Source of the DNA: Treponema succinifaciens DSM 2489
GTDB taxonomy: Bacteria > Spirochaetota > Spirochaetia > Treponematales > Treponemataceae
Direction: 5' to 3'
DNA length: 64,000 nt
Assembly (NCBI RefSeq): GCF_000195275.1
Contig: NC_015386.1
Coordinates: 1-64,000, forward strand
Shown: one piece after another, positions 1 to 9,437 of the stretch
How positions within the stretch are numbered: the first letter of the stretch is position 1
Layout: every line of letters starts with the position of its first letter
Translations under genes and position numbers: made by a program
Notes under the pieces: generated by a model
Database searches by the model: none
Told to the model about the DNA's origin: nothing
What the model saw: only the letters and a program-made list of their open reading frames with translations

Positions 1-3
1 TAA

Positions 4-64
4 AATGTACCAGATGAAATATATCACGCCAAAAGGATTTAATCAATATTTCATTCTGTACATT
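4..64. repeat. imperfect inverted repeat, about 19-bp arms
   Basis: Positions 4-22 and 46-64 are near-complementary, with AATGTAC at the outer end of one arm and GTACATT at the other. The loop is 23 bases. It lies just upstream of the broken HTH gene, so it could be an operator or an mRNA hairpin. There is no T-run to make it a terminator. Confidence 0.4.
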
Positions 65-91
65 TTTTACTGCATGAGGTATTCTAGCCTT

Positions 92-831
92 ATGCGACAA
101 AGCCTTACAGTCCATATTCCTCAGAATCAAGATGTCTCCTATTCGCTCTATGCGCTTGGTTCAAAGATTGCAGTTCCGACTCTTTCGGATGACCAAAGTG
201 AATACATCTTCAAATTCACAGTTGGAACTCCGGTCGTACTTTTTTACACCTTCCAGAACATAAAGCGTACCTATGTCGTAACCGGCTGGCAGGACGAGCG
301 TGATGGTGAGCCAGTTACGCTTCCCGGTGTGGACGGAAAACTTTGCCTTATCGCAAGTTTCAAAGGATACAGAATCCATCTTATTGATGAACTTCCCGTA
401 TTACCTACGCCCAGCAAAAACTTCTTGCTCTTGTAGAATCTCGCCAGCTCCGCTCTTGGTGCATGGAACGCAATCTTCCTCACGCAAGCCTTTACAAGCT
501 GGCAGTAGGGCAGAGTGTCCCTACATTCAAGGCAATCAGCTATCTTGTGCCATACTTTGCCCCGGCCGAATGGCTTTTCTTTACTGACGAAGAAATACCG
601 TACCCAATCCGCACTCTTCCTAAATGGAATCCGGACGAGACATCTGTCTTTATCCAGCAGCACAAAAAAGACTGGAAGCAGACTGCCCAGAAATACGGCA
701 TTGAGGAAGAAAACGCCCGGAATATATTTGTGAACAGGCGGGCGAACTTTACGCTCATGCAGATGCGGCGTATGGCGGGGGAGGTGAACCCGGAAGTGTG
801 GTTTGTAAAAAATTTTGATGATGATAAATAA
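92..831 (+). pseudogene. frameshifted helix-turn-helix protein
   Basis: Two reading frames appear to be halves of one gene. The first (ATG 92 to stop 436) encodes a soluble domain I do not recognise. The second is open from 388 and continues to 831; it has no good start before ATG 463. Its reading through 388-462 (TYAQQKLLALVESRQLRSW) runs smoothly into a helix-turn-helix-like stretch containing HASLYKLAVGQSVPT and FAPAEWLF, typical of XRE-like regulators. A second helical repeat follows with WKQTAQKYGI. A loss of one base, or gain of two, near 385-415 would explain the switch. Alternatively these are two genes, or there is a sequencing error. A regulator at the edge of the CIS locus is plausible, but its target is unknown. 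Confidence 0.5.
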
Positions 832-914
832 TATACAAAAATCGAGAAATAGGTTAAAGTGTGTATTAGTGGATTCATTATTTGTTGAGTTATAATGAAT
901 GGCTGAGAACAACA

Positions 915-1331
915 ATGCGTAATATTTTAGGAAAAGGTTGGGCTTTCCCAGTGACGACGGACATTCATGGAAATATTGCTTCCTCAAGTTATGAAAAGAG
1001 TGTGGAAGAGTCTATTCGTATTATTTTGGGAACCACACCTGGAGAGCGTGTGATGAACCCCGATTTTGGATGCAAAATCAATGATATAATTTTTTCTCCA
1101 AATTCTTCAAAAACTATTTCTCTTGCTATTCATTATATTGAAGAGGCTATCGTAAAATGGGAGCCAAGAGTTATTTTAAAGAATATTACAGGTGATTTTG
1201 ATCCTGACAAGTCCGGACTCATCAATATAAAAATTGATTATGAGATTCGGTCTGTAAATACATTTTTTAATATGGTTTATCCATTTTACTTAGAGAGAGG
1301 TGAACGTGATTCCAACGGTCAACTTAGATGA
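915..1331 (+). CDS. baseplate wedge protein, GPW/gp25 family
   Basis: The 138-aa product has the gp25 signature: GKGWAFPV near the N-terminus, then SVEESIRIILGTTPGERVMNPDFGC. This is the small baseplate wedge component of contractile tails and T6SS (TssE), which helps anchor the first sheath ring. I chose ATG 915 because it puts the GKGWAFP motif at the usual position; an in-frame TTG at 882 would add 11 residues. Its end overlaps the baseplate J gene, so the two are translationally coupled. The family call is strong and the start less so. Confidence 0.88.
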   Translation: MRNILGKGWAFPVTTDIHGNIASSSYEKSVEESIRIILGTTPGERVMNPDFGCKINDIIFSPNSSKTISLAIHYIEEAIVKWEPRVILKNITGDFDPDKSGLINIKIDYEIRSVNTFFNMVYPFYLERGERDSNGQLR

Positions 1332-4272
1332 TAGAACTTTTGATGATATAAAAAATGAAGCTATTCGATTAATTCCTCGCTATTGCCCTGAATGGACAAA
1401 TCATAATGAGTCTGATCCTGGAATAACTTTAATTGAGTTATTCTCATGGATGACGGAGATGACTCTCTATAGATTAAACAAAGTTCCTGCAAAAACATAT
1501 CTTTCAATGCTGGAACTTATTGGTCTCTCATTAACTGCTCCTCAAAGTGCAAGGGCAATTATACAGTTTTTTCCTGTTGAAAACTGCAATAAGAATATTT
1601 TAATAAAATCCGGAACAAAAGTAGCTGCCATTGAAAGTGAGAAAGAACCTATTATTTTTGAGACAGAAAATAGTGTCACGGTTCGCGATACAAACATAAT
1701 AAGTTGTGTAAATAGGAATGGAGAAAATTGGTCAGAGGTGTGTTCTGAAGGTTCTGATATACATGAATTTGCGTTGTTTGATACAAAGAATGCTGTAGAA
1801 CATATTTTATATATTTCTTCGCCAATATTGAAATATCTTTCAGAGGGGCATGGAATACAAATATCATTTGATTCGGTAAATGAGATTACTTCTGTTAGTG
1901 ATGAAATTATAAATCATTTGTATTTTGAATATTGGAATGGGCAGCAATGGCAGGAAATCGAGTCTTTGTCTTCTGTAAGTGGCATAAAAAAGAAAGATAA
2001 TGTAATTTATTTAAAAGGACCAGTTGATATTCAGCCATGTAAAATAAAAGATGTTGATGATTTGTTTATCCGTGCAGTTCTTTCAGATATTCCAGAGAAC
2101 TATAATACCTTCTTTGTAAAAAAAATTACATTGAAAAGTATCTTTTTTGGTGAAGGTTTTATCCCTGATTTATGCATTTCAAATTCAAATGGCGTATATT
2201 CAGTAACGGACATGAATAATTCATTTATGCTGTTCTCTGAAAATCCGTCCTTCAATGAAACCTTTTATATTTCAGCTGATGAAATATTCAAAAATAAAAA
2301 TTCCCTTGTAAAAATTTCTTTCACATTTAGTGAAACTTATGTTCCTGAAGCAGATAATGAGAATGCTTTGTTTGCATACGAATATTGGAACGGAAAGGAT
2401 TGGATAAAACTTGATGGCGAGAAAAATAATTTTACGGATGGTACGTTTGGTTTTAAACAGGGTGGAATCGTAAGTTTCCAAATTCCAAAAGATATATCAC
2501 AGGTATCTATTAATAACGAAGAACATTTGTGGTTAAGAATTAGATTAATTACAAAAGATTTTGCGATCGGCGGTAATTATGTCCAAAATGAGAAGGGAAC
2601 TTGGGAATGGCATTTTGGTTCACGCGTTCAATCTCCGCTTTTGAATAAAATTAGGATTACATATAACGCTCCTGTTCAGTTGCCGCAAAAACTCTATTCA
2701 TGCAGCAATTTTAAATGGATTAATCTTTTTGACAAAACTGATAAAAATAAGGGTGAGTTAAAGCTTTTCGATATAGAAGAGGATGAACTACCTGCTTTAT
2801 ATATGGGGTTTAATAATAAAATATCTGAAGGTTCGTTTTCTGTTTATTTTAGGATAAATGAGGATGGAAAAGCCAGAAAAGCAAAGGACTTAGACTTGGA
2901 ATTCTTGAGCCTGACAAAACCAAAGGAGAATGATTCAAGGTGGGTTGTTCTGGAATGGCAGTGTTGGAATGGAGAAAAATGGGAAAAAATAGAGGCAAGC
3001 GATTTTACAGATAGCTTTCATGAATCTGGATTTATTAATTTTATTGTTCCCGAAGGATTGAAGGTCGCCTCGTTTTTTAATAAACAAGGTTTTTGGTTAA
3101 GATGTGTTAAATTGAATGGGAGTTTTGAAAAAGTTCCTGTTATAAAGTCCATTATCATTAATTCTGTTTATGCAGCGAATCAAGATACATATAAAAATGA
3201 GATATTGGGATCAGCGAATGGCGCACCGAATCAAATCTGTAATGTTTCTCATCCGCATTTGTTACCAGGAATAAAACTTTCAATTAATGAAAATTCTATT
3301 CCGAGTAATAATGAACTTAAAATTATGAAGGAAGAAGGAATAGACCAACCGTATAAAGAAACGGATAAAGGCATTTGGGTAACATATAAGGAAGTTCCTA
3401 ATTTTTATAATTCAACTTCGTTTTCTCGACATTTTGTCGTTGATTATGCGACCGGGAAAATTATGTTTGGAGATGGTATTCATGGTATAAATCCTCCGAA
3501 AGGGAAATTTAATATTCGTGCAGATGAATATAAAGTTGGGGGTGGTGAAAAAGGAAATATTGCGGCACATAAAATTCAATTTATGACACAGAGTATTCCG
3601 TATATTGCAGGTTGTAATAATCCTTTTGCCTCGGAGGGTGGTTGTGATATGGAAACTGTAGACAGCCTGAAATCCCGGGCTGCGGGTGTATTCAAGAGTT
3701 TGAATAGAGCTGTTACGGCCGATGATTTTCAGTGGTTAAGCCGAGAGGCTTCTAGCTCCGTGGGAAGGGCATATTGTCCAAAAAAGAAAACAAAGAATGG
3801 AGAAATAAGAACGATAATTATTCCAGAGATTGATTCTGGTAGCACATACGAAACAAAACTTATGCCTTCAAGAGAGTTAATTAGGAGAGTTAGAAATTAT
3901 CTTGATGATAGAAAAGTTGTTGGAAACAAGATTGTTGTTTCAGCTCCTTGTTACAGGGATTTTAGTATCAAAATTATGCTTGAATTTAAAAGTAACATAT
4001 TTGATTTTGAAACTGAAAAACAGAAGATAAAAGAAAATCTGATACTCTTCTTTCATTCTCTTGTTGGTTCTAATGGACAAGGTTGGGAATTTGGAAAAAG
4101 TGTTACAGTAGGTGCAATTCTGAAACAGCTCGAAAAAATAAATTCAATTTTATCTGTGAATGAAACGCAGATTTTTGATATTGACGCGGATGTTTCTGTT
4201 GATGAGTTGTCATTGCAAGATGACGAGCTTCCGTATTTAAGTTCTGTTATGATTATTGAGAAAGGAAAGTAG
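1306..4272 (+). CDS. baseplate J-like protein
   Basis: The product is about 988 aa. It opens with IPTVNLDDRTFDDI and then has PEWTNHNESDPGITLIELF and WMTEMTLYRLN, a hallmark of the large baseplate J proteins of extracellular CIS (Afp11/Pvc11 type). The middle holds repeated beta-rich segments with EYWNGKDWIKL and EWQCWNGEKWEKI. The C-terminal third has the conserved region from DYATGKIMFGDGIHGINPP onward (about residues 715-850). GTG 1306 is preferred over GTG 1300 because GAGAGG sits five bases before it. The protein should form the wedge that connects gp25 to the hub, acting in the baseplate. Confidence 0.93.
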   Translation: MIPTVNLDDRTFDDIKNEAIRLIPRYCPEWTNHNESDPGITLIELFSWMTEMTLYRLNKVPAKTYLSMLELIGLSLTAPQSARAIIQFFPVENCNKNILIKSGTKVAAIESEKEPIIFETENSVTVRDTNIISCVNRNGENWSEVCSEGSDIHEFALFDTKNAVEHILYISSPILKYLSEGHGIQISFDSVNEITSVSDEIINHLYFEYWNGQQWQEIESLSSVSGIKKKDNVIYLKGPVDIQPCKIKDVDDLFIRAVLSDIPENYNTFFVKKITLKSIFFGEGFIPDLCISNSNGVYSVTDMNNSFMLFSENPSFNETFYISADEIFKNKNSLVKISFTFSETYVPEADNENALFAYEYWNGKDWIKLDGEKNNFTDGTFGFKQGGIVSFQIPKDISQVSINNEEHLWLRIRLITKDFAIGGNYVQNEKGTWEWHFGSRVQSPLLNKIRITYNAPVQLPQKLYSCSNFKWINLFDKTDKNKGELKLFDIEEDELPALYMGFNNKISEGSFSVYFRINEDGKARKAKDLDLEFLSLTKPKENDSRWVVLEWQCWNGEKWEKIEASDFTDSFHESGFINFIVPEGLKVASFFNKQGFWLRCVKLNGSFEKVPVIKSIIINSVYAANQDTYKNEILGSANGAPNQICNVSHPHLLPGIKLSINENSIPSNNELKIMKEEGIDQPYKETDKGIWVTYKEVPNFYNSTSFSRHFVVDYATGKIMFGDGIHGINPPKGKFNIRADEYKVGGGEKGNIAAHKIQFMTQSIPYIAGCNNPFASEGGCDMETVDSLKSRAAGVFKSLNRAVTADDFQWLSREASSSVGRAYCPKKKTKNGEIRTIIIPEIDSGSTYETKLMPSRELIRRVRNYLDDRKVVGNKIVVSAPCYRDFSIKIMLEFKSNIFDFETEKQKIKENLILFFHSLVGSNGQGWEFGKSVTVGAILKQLEKINSILSVNETQIFDIDADVSVDELSLQDDELPYLSSVMIIEKGK

Positions 4273-4274
4273 AT

Positions 4275-4769
4275 ATGGAGCAATCTGATATTATTTGTGG
4301 TATATATAATGCAACGGAAGATAAGATAAGGCAGATAAAAAACACGAATGATGTTATAATTAATGTTTATGTAAAGGATTTGTGCCAATGTATGCTTGAT
4401 AAGAGTGGACAGCGCATTATTGTAGATGAACAACAGTATGAGCAACCAGCGATGCACGAAATGTGTATAGGGGTTGTAATAAAAGGGAAAAATTTATCCG
4501 ATGTTTTAAAAGTATATGGTAGGGTTTCGGTGCATTTTAAGGATAATCCGTCGGTTGATATATCAAATTGGAAATGGCATGGGTGTTCTAGTGATAAAAT
4601 TTATCTGGAACCTGTTATCAGAAAGCTTGATTTGAGCAAAAATAGCTTCGATGGTGAATTCCATAAATTTGAACTTTTGTATACTATGGAATTTAGTTTG
4701 AATTCACAAAAAGCAAACGAATTTAAACGCGTTGAGAAACGTGATATTCGGGGATATGTGAAAAAATAA
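4275..4769 (+). CDS. Pvc16/DUF4255-like tail terminator candidate
   Basis: A 164-aa protein two bases after baseplate J and just before the sheath gene. It has no signal peptide or TM segment. The mid-region (WKWHGCSSDKIYLEPV) and the C-terminal strand LLYTMEFSLNSQKANEFKR resemble the N-terminal domain of Pvc16/Afp16-type terminators, which cap the tail tube and sheath in extracellular CIS. The match is from memory of the family pattern, so the assignment is tentative; a small baseplate accessory protein is the alternative. The position next to sheath and tube fits a structural role. Confidence 0.5.
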   Translation: MEQSDIICGIYNATEDKIRQIKNTNDVIINVYVKDLCQCMLDKSGQRIIVDEQQYEQPAMHEMCIGVVIKGKNLSDVLKVYGRVSVHFKDNPSVDISNWKWHGCSSDKIYLEPVIRKLDLSKNSFDGEFHKFELLYTMEFSLNSQKANEFKRVEKRDIRGYVKK

Positions 4770-4785
4770 GATATAGGAGGAGAAA

Positions 4786-5991
4786 ATGCCTAGTTATCAA
4801 ACTCCAGGTGTTTATGTAGAAGAAGTGGAGAGTGGCTCAAAGCCTATTGAGGCAGGAGCGACCAATATTGTTGGATTTTTGGGAGTTGCAGAAAAAGGGC
4901 CTGTTAATGAGGCTGTCCTTGTAACAAACTGGACTCAGTATACAAAAATCTTTGGAGGAATGCATACAGGTGGCTGGTTGGGACATGCTGTATATCAGTT
5001 TTTCCAGAATGGCGGAACAAAAGCCTATATCAATAATCTTGCCGAGCCGTCGAAAAAGACAAAGGCAAAAAATGACGAGCAGCCAGCAGAAGCTAAAGCA
5101 GAGTCTGAGACTGTGGAAATTAAGAATCCTGATAATATTGCGAAGCTTATTATTGGTAAAGATGAAGGTGTCGGTAAGAAAACTGGATTGTATCTTTTTG
5201 ATCAGATTCAAGATATTGCAATTGTTGCGGCCCCAGGTGTTACTGATCCAGCTGCACAAGATGCTATTTTAAGTCATTGTGAGAAAAATCGTTTCAGATT
5301 TGCCGTACTGGATAGTCCTGAAACTTTAGCAGCCGGAATTGATACGATGCCAAAACCACGGGATTCAATGATGGGAGCATATTATTTCCCTTGGATTTCT
5401 ATGTATGATGCTGTTCAGGATAAGAATGTATATGCTCCACCGAGCGGTGGAATTTGTGGAATTTATGGTCGGGTTGATGGAACTCGTGGTGTTCATAAAG
5501 CTCCTGCAAATGAAATCTTTAGAACAGCCTTGGGACTTAAATATAATCTAACGGATGCAGAGCAGGAGTTGTTAAATCCAAAAGGTATCAACTGTATTCG
5601 TGATTTCCCTGGCCGAGGAATTCGCGTATGGGGTGCAAGAACAATCAGTTCTAATCCTGAATGGCGTTATGTGAATGTTCGTCGTCTTTTCTGTATGGTT
5701 GAACAGGCATTACAGAATGGTACGAATTGGGTTGTCTTTGAACCTAACACACGAGATTTATGGAAAAAAATCACTCGTAACATTACTGCGTTCCTTTTGA
5801 ATCTGTGGAGAACAGGAGCTTTGTTTGGCGATACGCCGGAAGAGGCTTTTTATGTGCGATGTGATGATGAATTGAACCCTCCTGAATCTATTGATGCAGG
5901 ATATGTTGTTTGTGAAATAGGTTTGGCACCCGCAAAACCTGCTGAATTTGTTGTATTCAGAGTTTCACAAAAAGCAATGGGTGAGGAATAA
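4786..5991 (+). CDS. contractile tail sheath protein 1
   Basis: The 401-aa protein begins PSYQTPGVYVEEVESGSKPI, the classic sheath N-terminus, followed by TNIVGFLGVAEKGP. The C-terminal domain has the conserved block with FPGRGIRVWGARTI, NVRRLFCMVEQAL, WVVFEPN and the NPPESIDAGYVVCEIGLAPAKPAEFVVF ending. It polymerises around the inner tube and contracts on firing. A linker rich in K, A and E lies around residues 85-112. A strong ribosome binding site (AGGAGG) precedes the ATG, as expected for a high-copy structural protein. This is the shorter of two sheaths in the window; the other is at 27646. Confidence 0.96.
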   Translation: MPSYQTPGVYVEEVESGSKPIEAGATNIVGFLGVAEKGPVNEAVLVTNWTQYTKIFGGMHTGGWLGHAVYQFFQNGGTKAYINNLAEPSKKTKAKNDEQPAEAKAESETVEIKNPDNIAKLIIGKDEGVGKKTGLYLFDQIQDIAIVAAPGVTDPAAQDAILSHCEKNRFRFAVLDSPETLAAGIDTMPKPRDSMMGAYYFPWISMYDAVQDKNVYAPPSGGICGIYGRVDGTRGVHKAPANEIFRTALGLKYNLTDAEQELLNPKGINCIRDFPGRGIRVWGARTISSNPEWRYVNVRRLFCMVEQALQNGTNWVVFEPNTRDLWKKITRNITAFLLNLWRTGALFGDTPEEAFYVRCDDELNPPESIDAGYVVCEIGLAPAKPAEFVVFRVSQKAMGEE

Positions 5992-5998
5992 TAAACAA

Positions 5999-6017
5999 AG
6001 AAGTTCGTTGAACTTCT
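5999..6017 (+). terminator. hairpin between sheath and tube genes
   Basis: Perfect 8-bp arms AGAAGTTC / GAACTTCT with a GTT loop, eight bases after the sheath stop codon. It is followed by A-rich sequence rather than a T-run, so it is more likely an mRNA processing or stability element that adjusts sheath-to-tube stoichiometry than a true terminator. Confidence 0.4.
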
Positions 6018-6045
6018 AAAAATATTACAAGGAGAAGTACGGAAG

Positions 6046-6474
6046 ATGGCTGATTATTTACCAACTACCAAGGCTTACTTTAAGGTTGAAATTGATGGAA
6101 TTGATTATGGTAATTTCGTATCAATTTCAGGTTTGGGCGCAACTGCTGAGGTTGCAGATGATATGGGCGGAATGGATAAGAATCCTAGAAAAGTTGTGGG
6201 AAAAGTAAAATACGATACCGTAAAAATGACCCGCAATAGCGATCCTCGCGACAAAGTTCTGAAAGACTGGTGGAAGACTGTTGAGCGCGGAAATCCTGAG
6301 CAGAAATCTATTTCCATTGTCTTTATGGATCGTGACGGAGTTACAGAGATTCAAAGACGAAACTTGTTTAACTGTGTTCCATGTGCTTGGAGTATAAGTG
6401 ACTTGGGCAGTGGTGAGCAAGGTGTAAATCAGGAAACTATTTCTATTGTGTACGAAAATGCAGAATGGGCATAG
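6046..6474 (+). CDS. inner tube protein 1 (gp19-like)
   Basis: A 142-aa protein starting MADYLPTTKAYFKVEIDGID with FVSISGLGATAEV, typical of phage-tail tube proteins of extracellular CIS (Afp1/Pvc1 type; T4 gp19 and Hcp fold). It forms the hexameric rings through which or on which cargo is delivered. It follows the sheath gene after a hairpin-bearing gap and has its own GGAG site. Its last bases overlap a longer reading frame of the next gene, but the supported start of that gene lies downstream. Confidence 0.93.
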   Translation: MADYLPTTKAYFKVEIDGIDYGNFVSISGLGATAEVADDMGGMDKNPRKVVGKVKYDTVKMTRNSDPRDKVLKDWWKTVERGNPEQKSISIVFMDRDGVTEIQRRNLFNCVPCAWSISDLGSGEQGVNQETISIVYENAEWA

Positions 6475-6518
6475 GTCTATTTATAAATTTAAAATATGAA
6501 CGCACAAGGAGTGGATCT

Positions 6519-7817
6519 GTGAGGAAACTTATTAAAAAAATAATTTGTATATTTTTTTTTATCGGCTTGCTCGCAGGTCCACTATTTGCTTTTGGAAATA
6601 AAAGTTTAAAAGCTCCACAAGCTGATAAAAAATCAAAAAATGTAATAAATATGCAGGAATACTATGATAATTTAAGTGACATGGTTCCTGCCATAATTTT
6701 TCTTTCGCCAGACAGCACGACAGGAATTTCTGATGAATTGCTGGAGCTTTTTTATACAGAACTAAAACTCCAGATGGTCTTAAATTCATATTTTAAGCCA
6801 GTGTCAATGACAAAGTACCTTGACGGAAAATATACGGAAAAAAAAGAAAGAAATCTCTTTCAGTTTTTTAATGGAATCAAGGGAGAGCGTTATCAAGTTA
6901 ATTTAAGAGGAATTTGTAAACCGAAGCTTTTTAAATGTGGTGAAAATTATATTGTATATATTGCAATTTTTCCATTTGATAACTCTGGTTATCCAATAAC
7001 TTCACTTAGAATAATAAGAAAAGAAAAAGAAATCAAAGATGCGGTTTCAAATTGTCTTTTTGAGCTTAATCTGCTTATGCAGAAACATGAGCAAAGGAAA
7101 GTAAAACTGGCAATTAATCCCTTTGAGATTTCGTGCAGGACTTTGGTTGAACAAAAAACAGGGGAATTTGATTTTATAAAAACTTCATTTTCAAATCAAG
7201 AAGGCATAGAATTAAAAGAGACAGACGATATGTTCAGCTATGTATTTGCACATCAGGCAACGGCAACAGGTCTGTATTCGGCTAGTCCAATGGGAATGAT
7301 ACCCGAGTATGTCACTGCAAAAACTACATCGACATTAGTTTCTACGCAGTCTGATTATCTTATAAATGCAAAACTTGTTTTATCGGATAAAATGAATGTC
7401 ATAACACTGAACCTAATCAAAACTGATTCCGGAGTATTGGTAAAGACAGTCAAGTTTTTTACAAAAAAACTTGATGTTGAAGAAGTATGGAAGTTTACAA
7501 ATTATTTTCTTTCCGAAATTACAAAATCAATCTACTCTGAAAAAAATTATAAGCTTCTAAATGATATTTCTATTGGTGGAAAAGCATTTTATAAAAATGG
7601 AATGTTTGCAGGTTGGAATTTGATAGATAATTTTCCGATTCCTGCAGAGAATTCGCTTATCAACACAGGAACAATGTTAATAAGTGATTTAAATAGTAAT
7701 CCGAATAATTTTTATTCAAACAAAAATGATGATTTGTTTATTTTTGTGAATAATAATGAGATAAAAATATTCAGAGGAAGGGAAGGAGCGTATGTATGGA
7801 ACTTACTAGAAAAATAG
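6519..7817 (+). CDS. exported protein of the CIS core operon, unknown function
   Basis: About 432 aa from GTG 6519, which has AAGGAG seven bases upstream; the frame is open further 5' but without a good site. The N-terminus is a clear signal peptide: RKLIKKIICIFFFIGLLAGPLFAFG. I recognise no domain in the mature part. It is soluble, lysine-rich and carries a hydrophobic pattern of alternating strands and helices. It sits between the inner tube gene and a lipoprotein gene, inside an otherwise cytoplasmic structural operon, so it probably acts in the periplasm or envelope, for example as part of an anchor or exit site for the particle. That role is inference from context only. Confidence 0.7.
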   Translation: MRKLIKKIICIFFFIGLLAGPLFAFGNKSLKAPQADKKSKNVINMQEYYDNLSDMVPAIIFLSPDSTTGISDELLELFYTELKLQMVLNSYFKPVSMTKYLDGKYTEKKERNLFQFFNGIKGERYQVNLRGICKPKLFKCGENYIVYIAIFPFDNSGYPITSLRIIRKEKEIKDAVSNCLFELNLLMQKHEQRKVKLAINPFEISCRTLVEQKTGEFDFIKTSFSNQEGIELKETDDMFSYVFAHQATATGLYSASPMGMIPEYVTAKTTSTLVSTQSDYLINAKLVLSDKMNVITLNLIKTDSGVLVKTVKFFTKKLDVEEVWKFTNYFLSEITKSIYSEKNYKLLNDISIGGKAFYKNGMFAGWNLIDNFPIPAENSLINTGTMLISDLNSNPNNFYSNKNDDLFIFVNNNEIKIFRGREGAYVWNLLEK

Positions 7818-8215
7818 CGCTTGCTATTTTGCCCATATTGTGTCTGTCATGTAAAACAACTATGGGGCCGATTGCAATGCAAGAGATAAAACCCCTTCCA
7901 AGAGAAGTTGTAATAGCAACTCCGATTGAATATGATCCAATCTATGCAGTGCTGAAAATCCGTGAAGTAGCAGAGGAAAATGGAGTTCAGAAGTATTTGT
8001 ATGCAAAACTGGATGGTGATATTCCTGAAATTACGGCTGGCGTAATGGGGGAAATTTCTGTGGAAGCAACATTTTCTGAAGTCATAGGAACTTTTAAAGT
8101 TGTAAGTAAGGACGGAGGATTTGTACGAGGTTCTATTGAATCGCTAACTCATAAAGTTCCTTCAAATTCGTTCATCAGAATTCAGACAGGTCAGAAAGCA
8201 AAGGAAGTAAAATAA
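7796..8215 (+). CDS. small lipoprotein of the CIS core operon
   Basis: The 139-aa product starts with a basic-hydrophobic signal ending LPILCLSCKTT, a relaxed spirochaete-type lipobox with the lipidated cysteine at residue 19. The mature part is a small beta-rich domain of unknown family (around residues 40-135). The gene overlaps the preceding exported protein by 22 bases, which suggests coupled translation and a shared role in the envelope. Two consecutive exported products in this operon suggest that the particle interacts with the cell's own envelope. Confidence 0.7.
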   Translation: MELTRKIALAILPILCLSCKTTMGPIAMQEIKPLPREVVIATPIEYDPIYAVLKIREVAEENGVQKYLYAKLDGDIPEITAGVMGEISVEATFSEVIGTFKVVSKDGGFVRGSIESLTHKVPSNSFIRIQTGQKAKEVK

Positions 8216-8217
8216 GA

Positions 8218-8625
8218 ATGTCACATATATCGAAAATAGAAACGAAAATAAAAGACTTACGATTCCTAAAAAAAGCTTGCGAAGCATTACAAATGGGATG
8301 CATAGAAGCGGCAGAAGGGGAAACTCTTACTTTATGCGGATATGGTAAAGGTGAAAAAATTGAAGGCTGTATTATGGAAATAAAAACAGGCTCAAAATAC
8401 AGTATTGGTATCAGAAAAATAGGACAGAATTATGAGTTCGTTGCTGATTGGTGGGCAATCGAAACTTTTACAGGGCAGAAACAAGAAGATTTGTTGAATA
8501 GAATAACAAGGCAGTATGCTTATGAAACTGTTTTGGATAAAGTCAGGAATATGGGCTATTCTGTGGTCGAAGAAACTCAAGATTTGCAGCAGAACTTGAA
8601 ATTGACGGTAAGACGATGGAAATAA
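8218..8625 (+). CDS. Ycf35/DUF1257-like protein
   Basis: A 135-aa cytoplasmic protein starting MSHISKIETKIKDLRFLKKA, the characteristic opening of the DUF1257 (Ycf35-like) family. The C-terminus, with LLNRITRQYAYETVLDKV followed by a short beta end, also fits. In cyanobacteria and plastids members are often found with a Ycf46-type AAA+ ATPase; such an ATPase lies at 62545 here. The function is not established. Its place between the lipoprotein and tail protein I genes makes it part of the CIS operon. The family call is from pattern recognition. Confidence 0.65.
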   Translation: MSHISKIETKIKDLRFLKKACEALQMGCIEAAEGETLTLCGYGKGEKIEGCIMEIKTGSKYSIGIRKIGQNYEFVADWWAIETFTGQKQEDLLNRITRQYAYETVLDKVRNMGYSVVEETQDLQQNLKLTVRRWK

Positions 8626-9428
8626 AATCTCTGACGGAAGAACAAATAAAAAAAATGTGTGTTGGTCTCGATGTGTATAAGGCAAAGAACCGTCTGCAAT
8701 TATTATGTCCAGAAATTGCACAAAAAATTGATATTGAATTTGTTGAATCGAAGTATAGACGATTTATTGTAACAGACATCAGCTTTACTAATGGTATCGT
8801 AAAACTTGTTGCTACATCAAATAATCCAATAAGGCATTTACCGTCAATTTATCAGGAAAACGATTTTTTAAGACATTATTTAATGATTTTTCAGCATATC
8901 ATGAACGAAACAGCAATTTCATTGGATAATCTTGATAATATTTTCCGGCCTATGGAAACCCCTGCTAAGTTTCTTCCAGTTCTTGCCGATTGGTTTGGTG
9001 TTGAATTTGATTTGCTAGGTGATGAGCAAATAGCCAGAAAAGTATTACAGTATACAATCCCTCTTTACAGGTATCGAGGAACAAAAATTGGATTAAAGGC
9101 ATTGCTTTATCTTGTAAGTGGTATTGTTCCAGAGATAATTGAAGGAGAACTTCCGTTTGATGCTTTAAGTATAGATGGAAATACAGATATATCTTCTACA
9201 ATTCTTAATACTCAGGATGGCATAAATTTAGTCAGTGTCTATTTTCCTGTTCTTAGTGAAGAATTTAGCCCGGATATGATAAAACGGCTGTATAAATTGA
9301 TACAGAATGAGAAGCCCATAGATTCGGAGTGTTACCTGTTTTTTAAGAAACCTGAAGTAAAGAAACGAAAAACGACGGTTATAACAACGGATATTGTGGA
9401 AATGGGTGAAGATGGAATTGAATTTTAG
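8616..9428 (+). CDS. phage tail protein I (P2 gpI-like) baseplate component
   Basis: A 270-aa protein with the tail protein I pattern: HLPSIYQENDFLRHYLMIFQ, then FRPMETPAKFLPVLADWFG and IPLYRYRGTKIGLKALLYLVSG (about residues 70-172). In extracellular CIS this protein joins the baseplate periphery to tail fibres or other wedge proteins. It overlaps the DUF1257 gene by ten bases and ends nine bases before the spike gene, so it closes the first structural operon. No tail-fibre gene is evident in the window. Confidence 0.87.
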   Translation: MEIKSLTEEQIKKMCVGLDVYKAKNRLQLLCPEIAQKIDIEFVESKYRRFIVTDISFTNGIVKLVATSNNPIRHLPSIYQENDFLRHYLMIFQHIMNETAISLDNLDNIFRPMETPAKFLPVLADWFGVEFDLLGDEQIARKVLQYTIPLYRYRGTKIGLKALLYLVSGIVPEIIEGELPFDALSIDGNTDISSTILNTQDGINLVSVYFPVLSEEFSPDMIKRLYKLIQNEKPIDSECYLFFKKPEVKKRKTTVITTDIVEMGEDGIEF

Positions 9429-9437
9429 GAGAGCCTT

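Noticed and set aside
271-987. 238-aa minus-strand frame at the left edge
   Set aside because: It covers the antisense of the HTH gene and the gp25 start, with an odd composition and no recognisable motif.
5999-6017. Rho-independent terminator after sheath 1
   Set aside because: The hairpin is good but no T-run follows, so it is listed only as a hairpin that may adjust expression.
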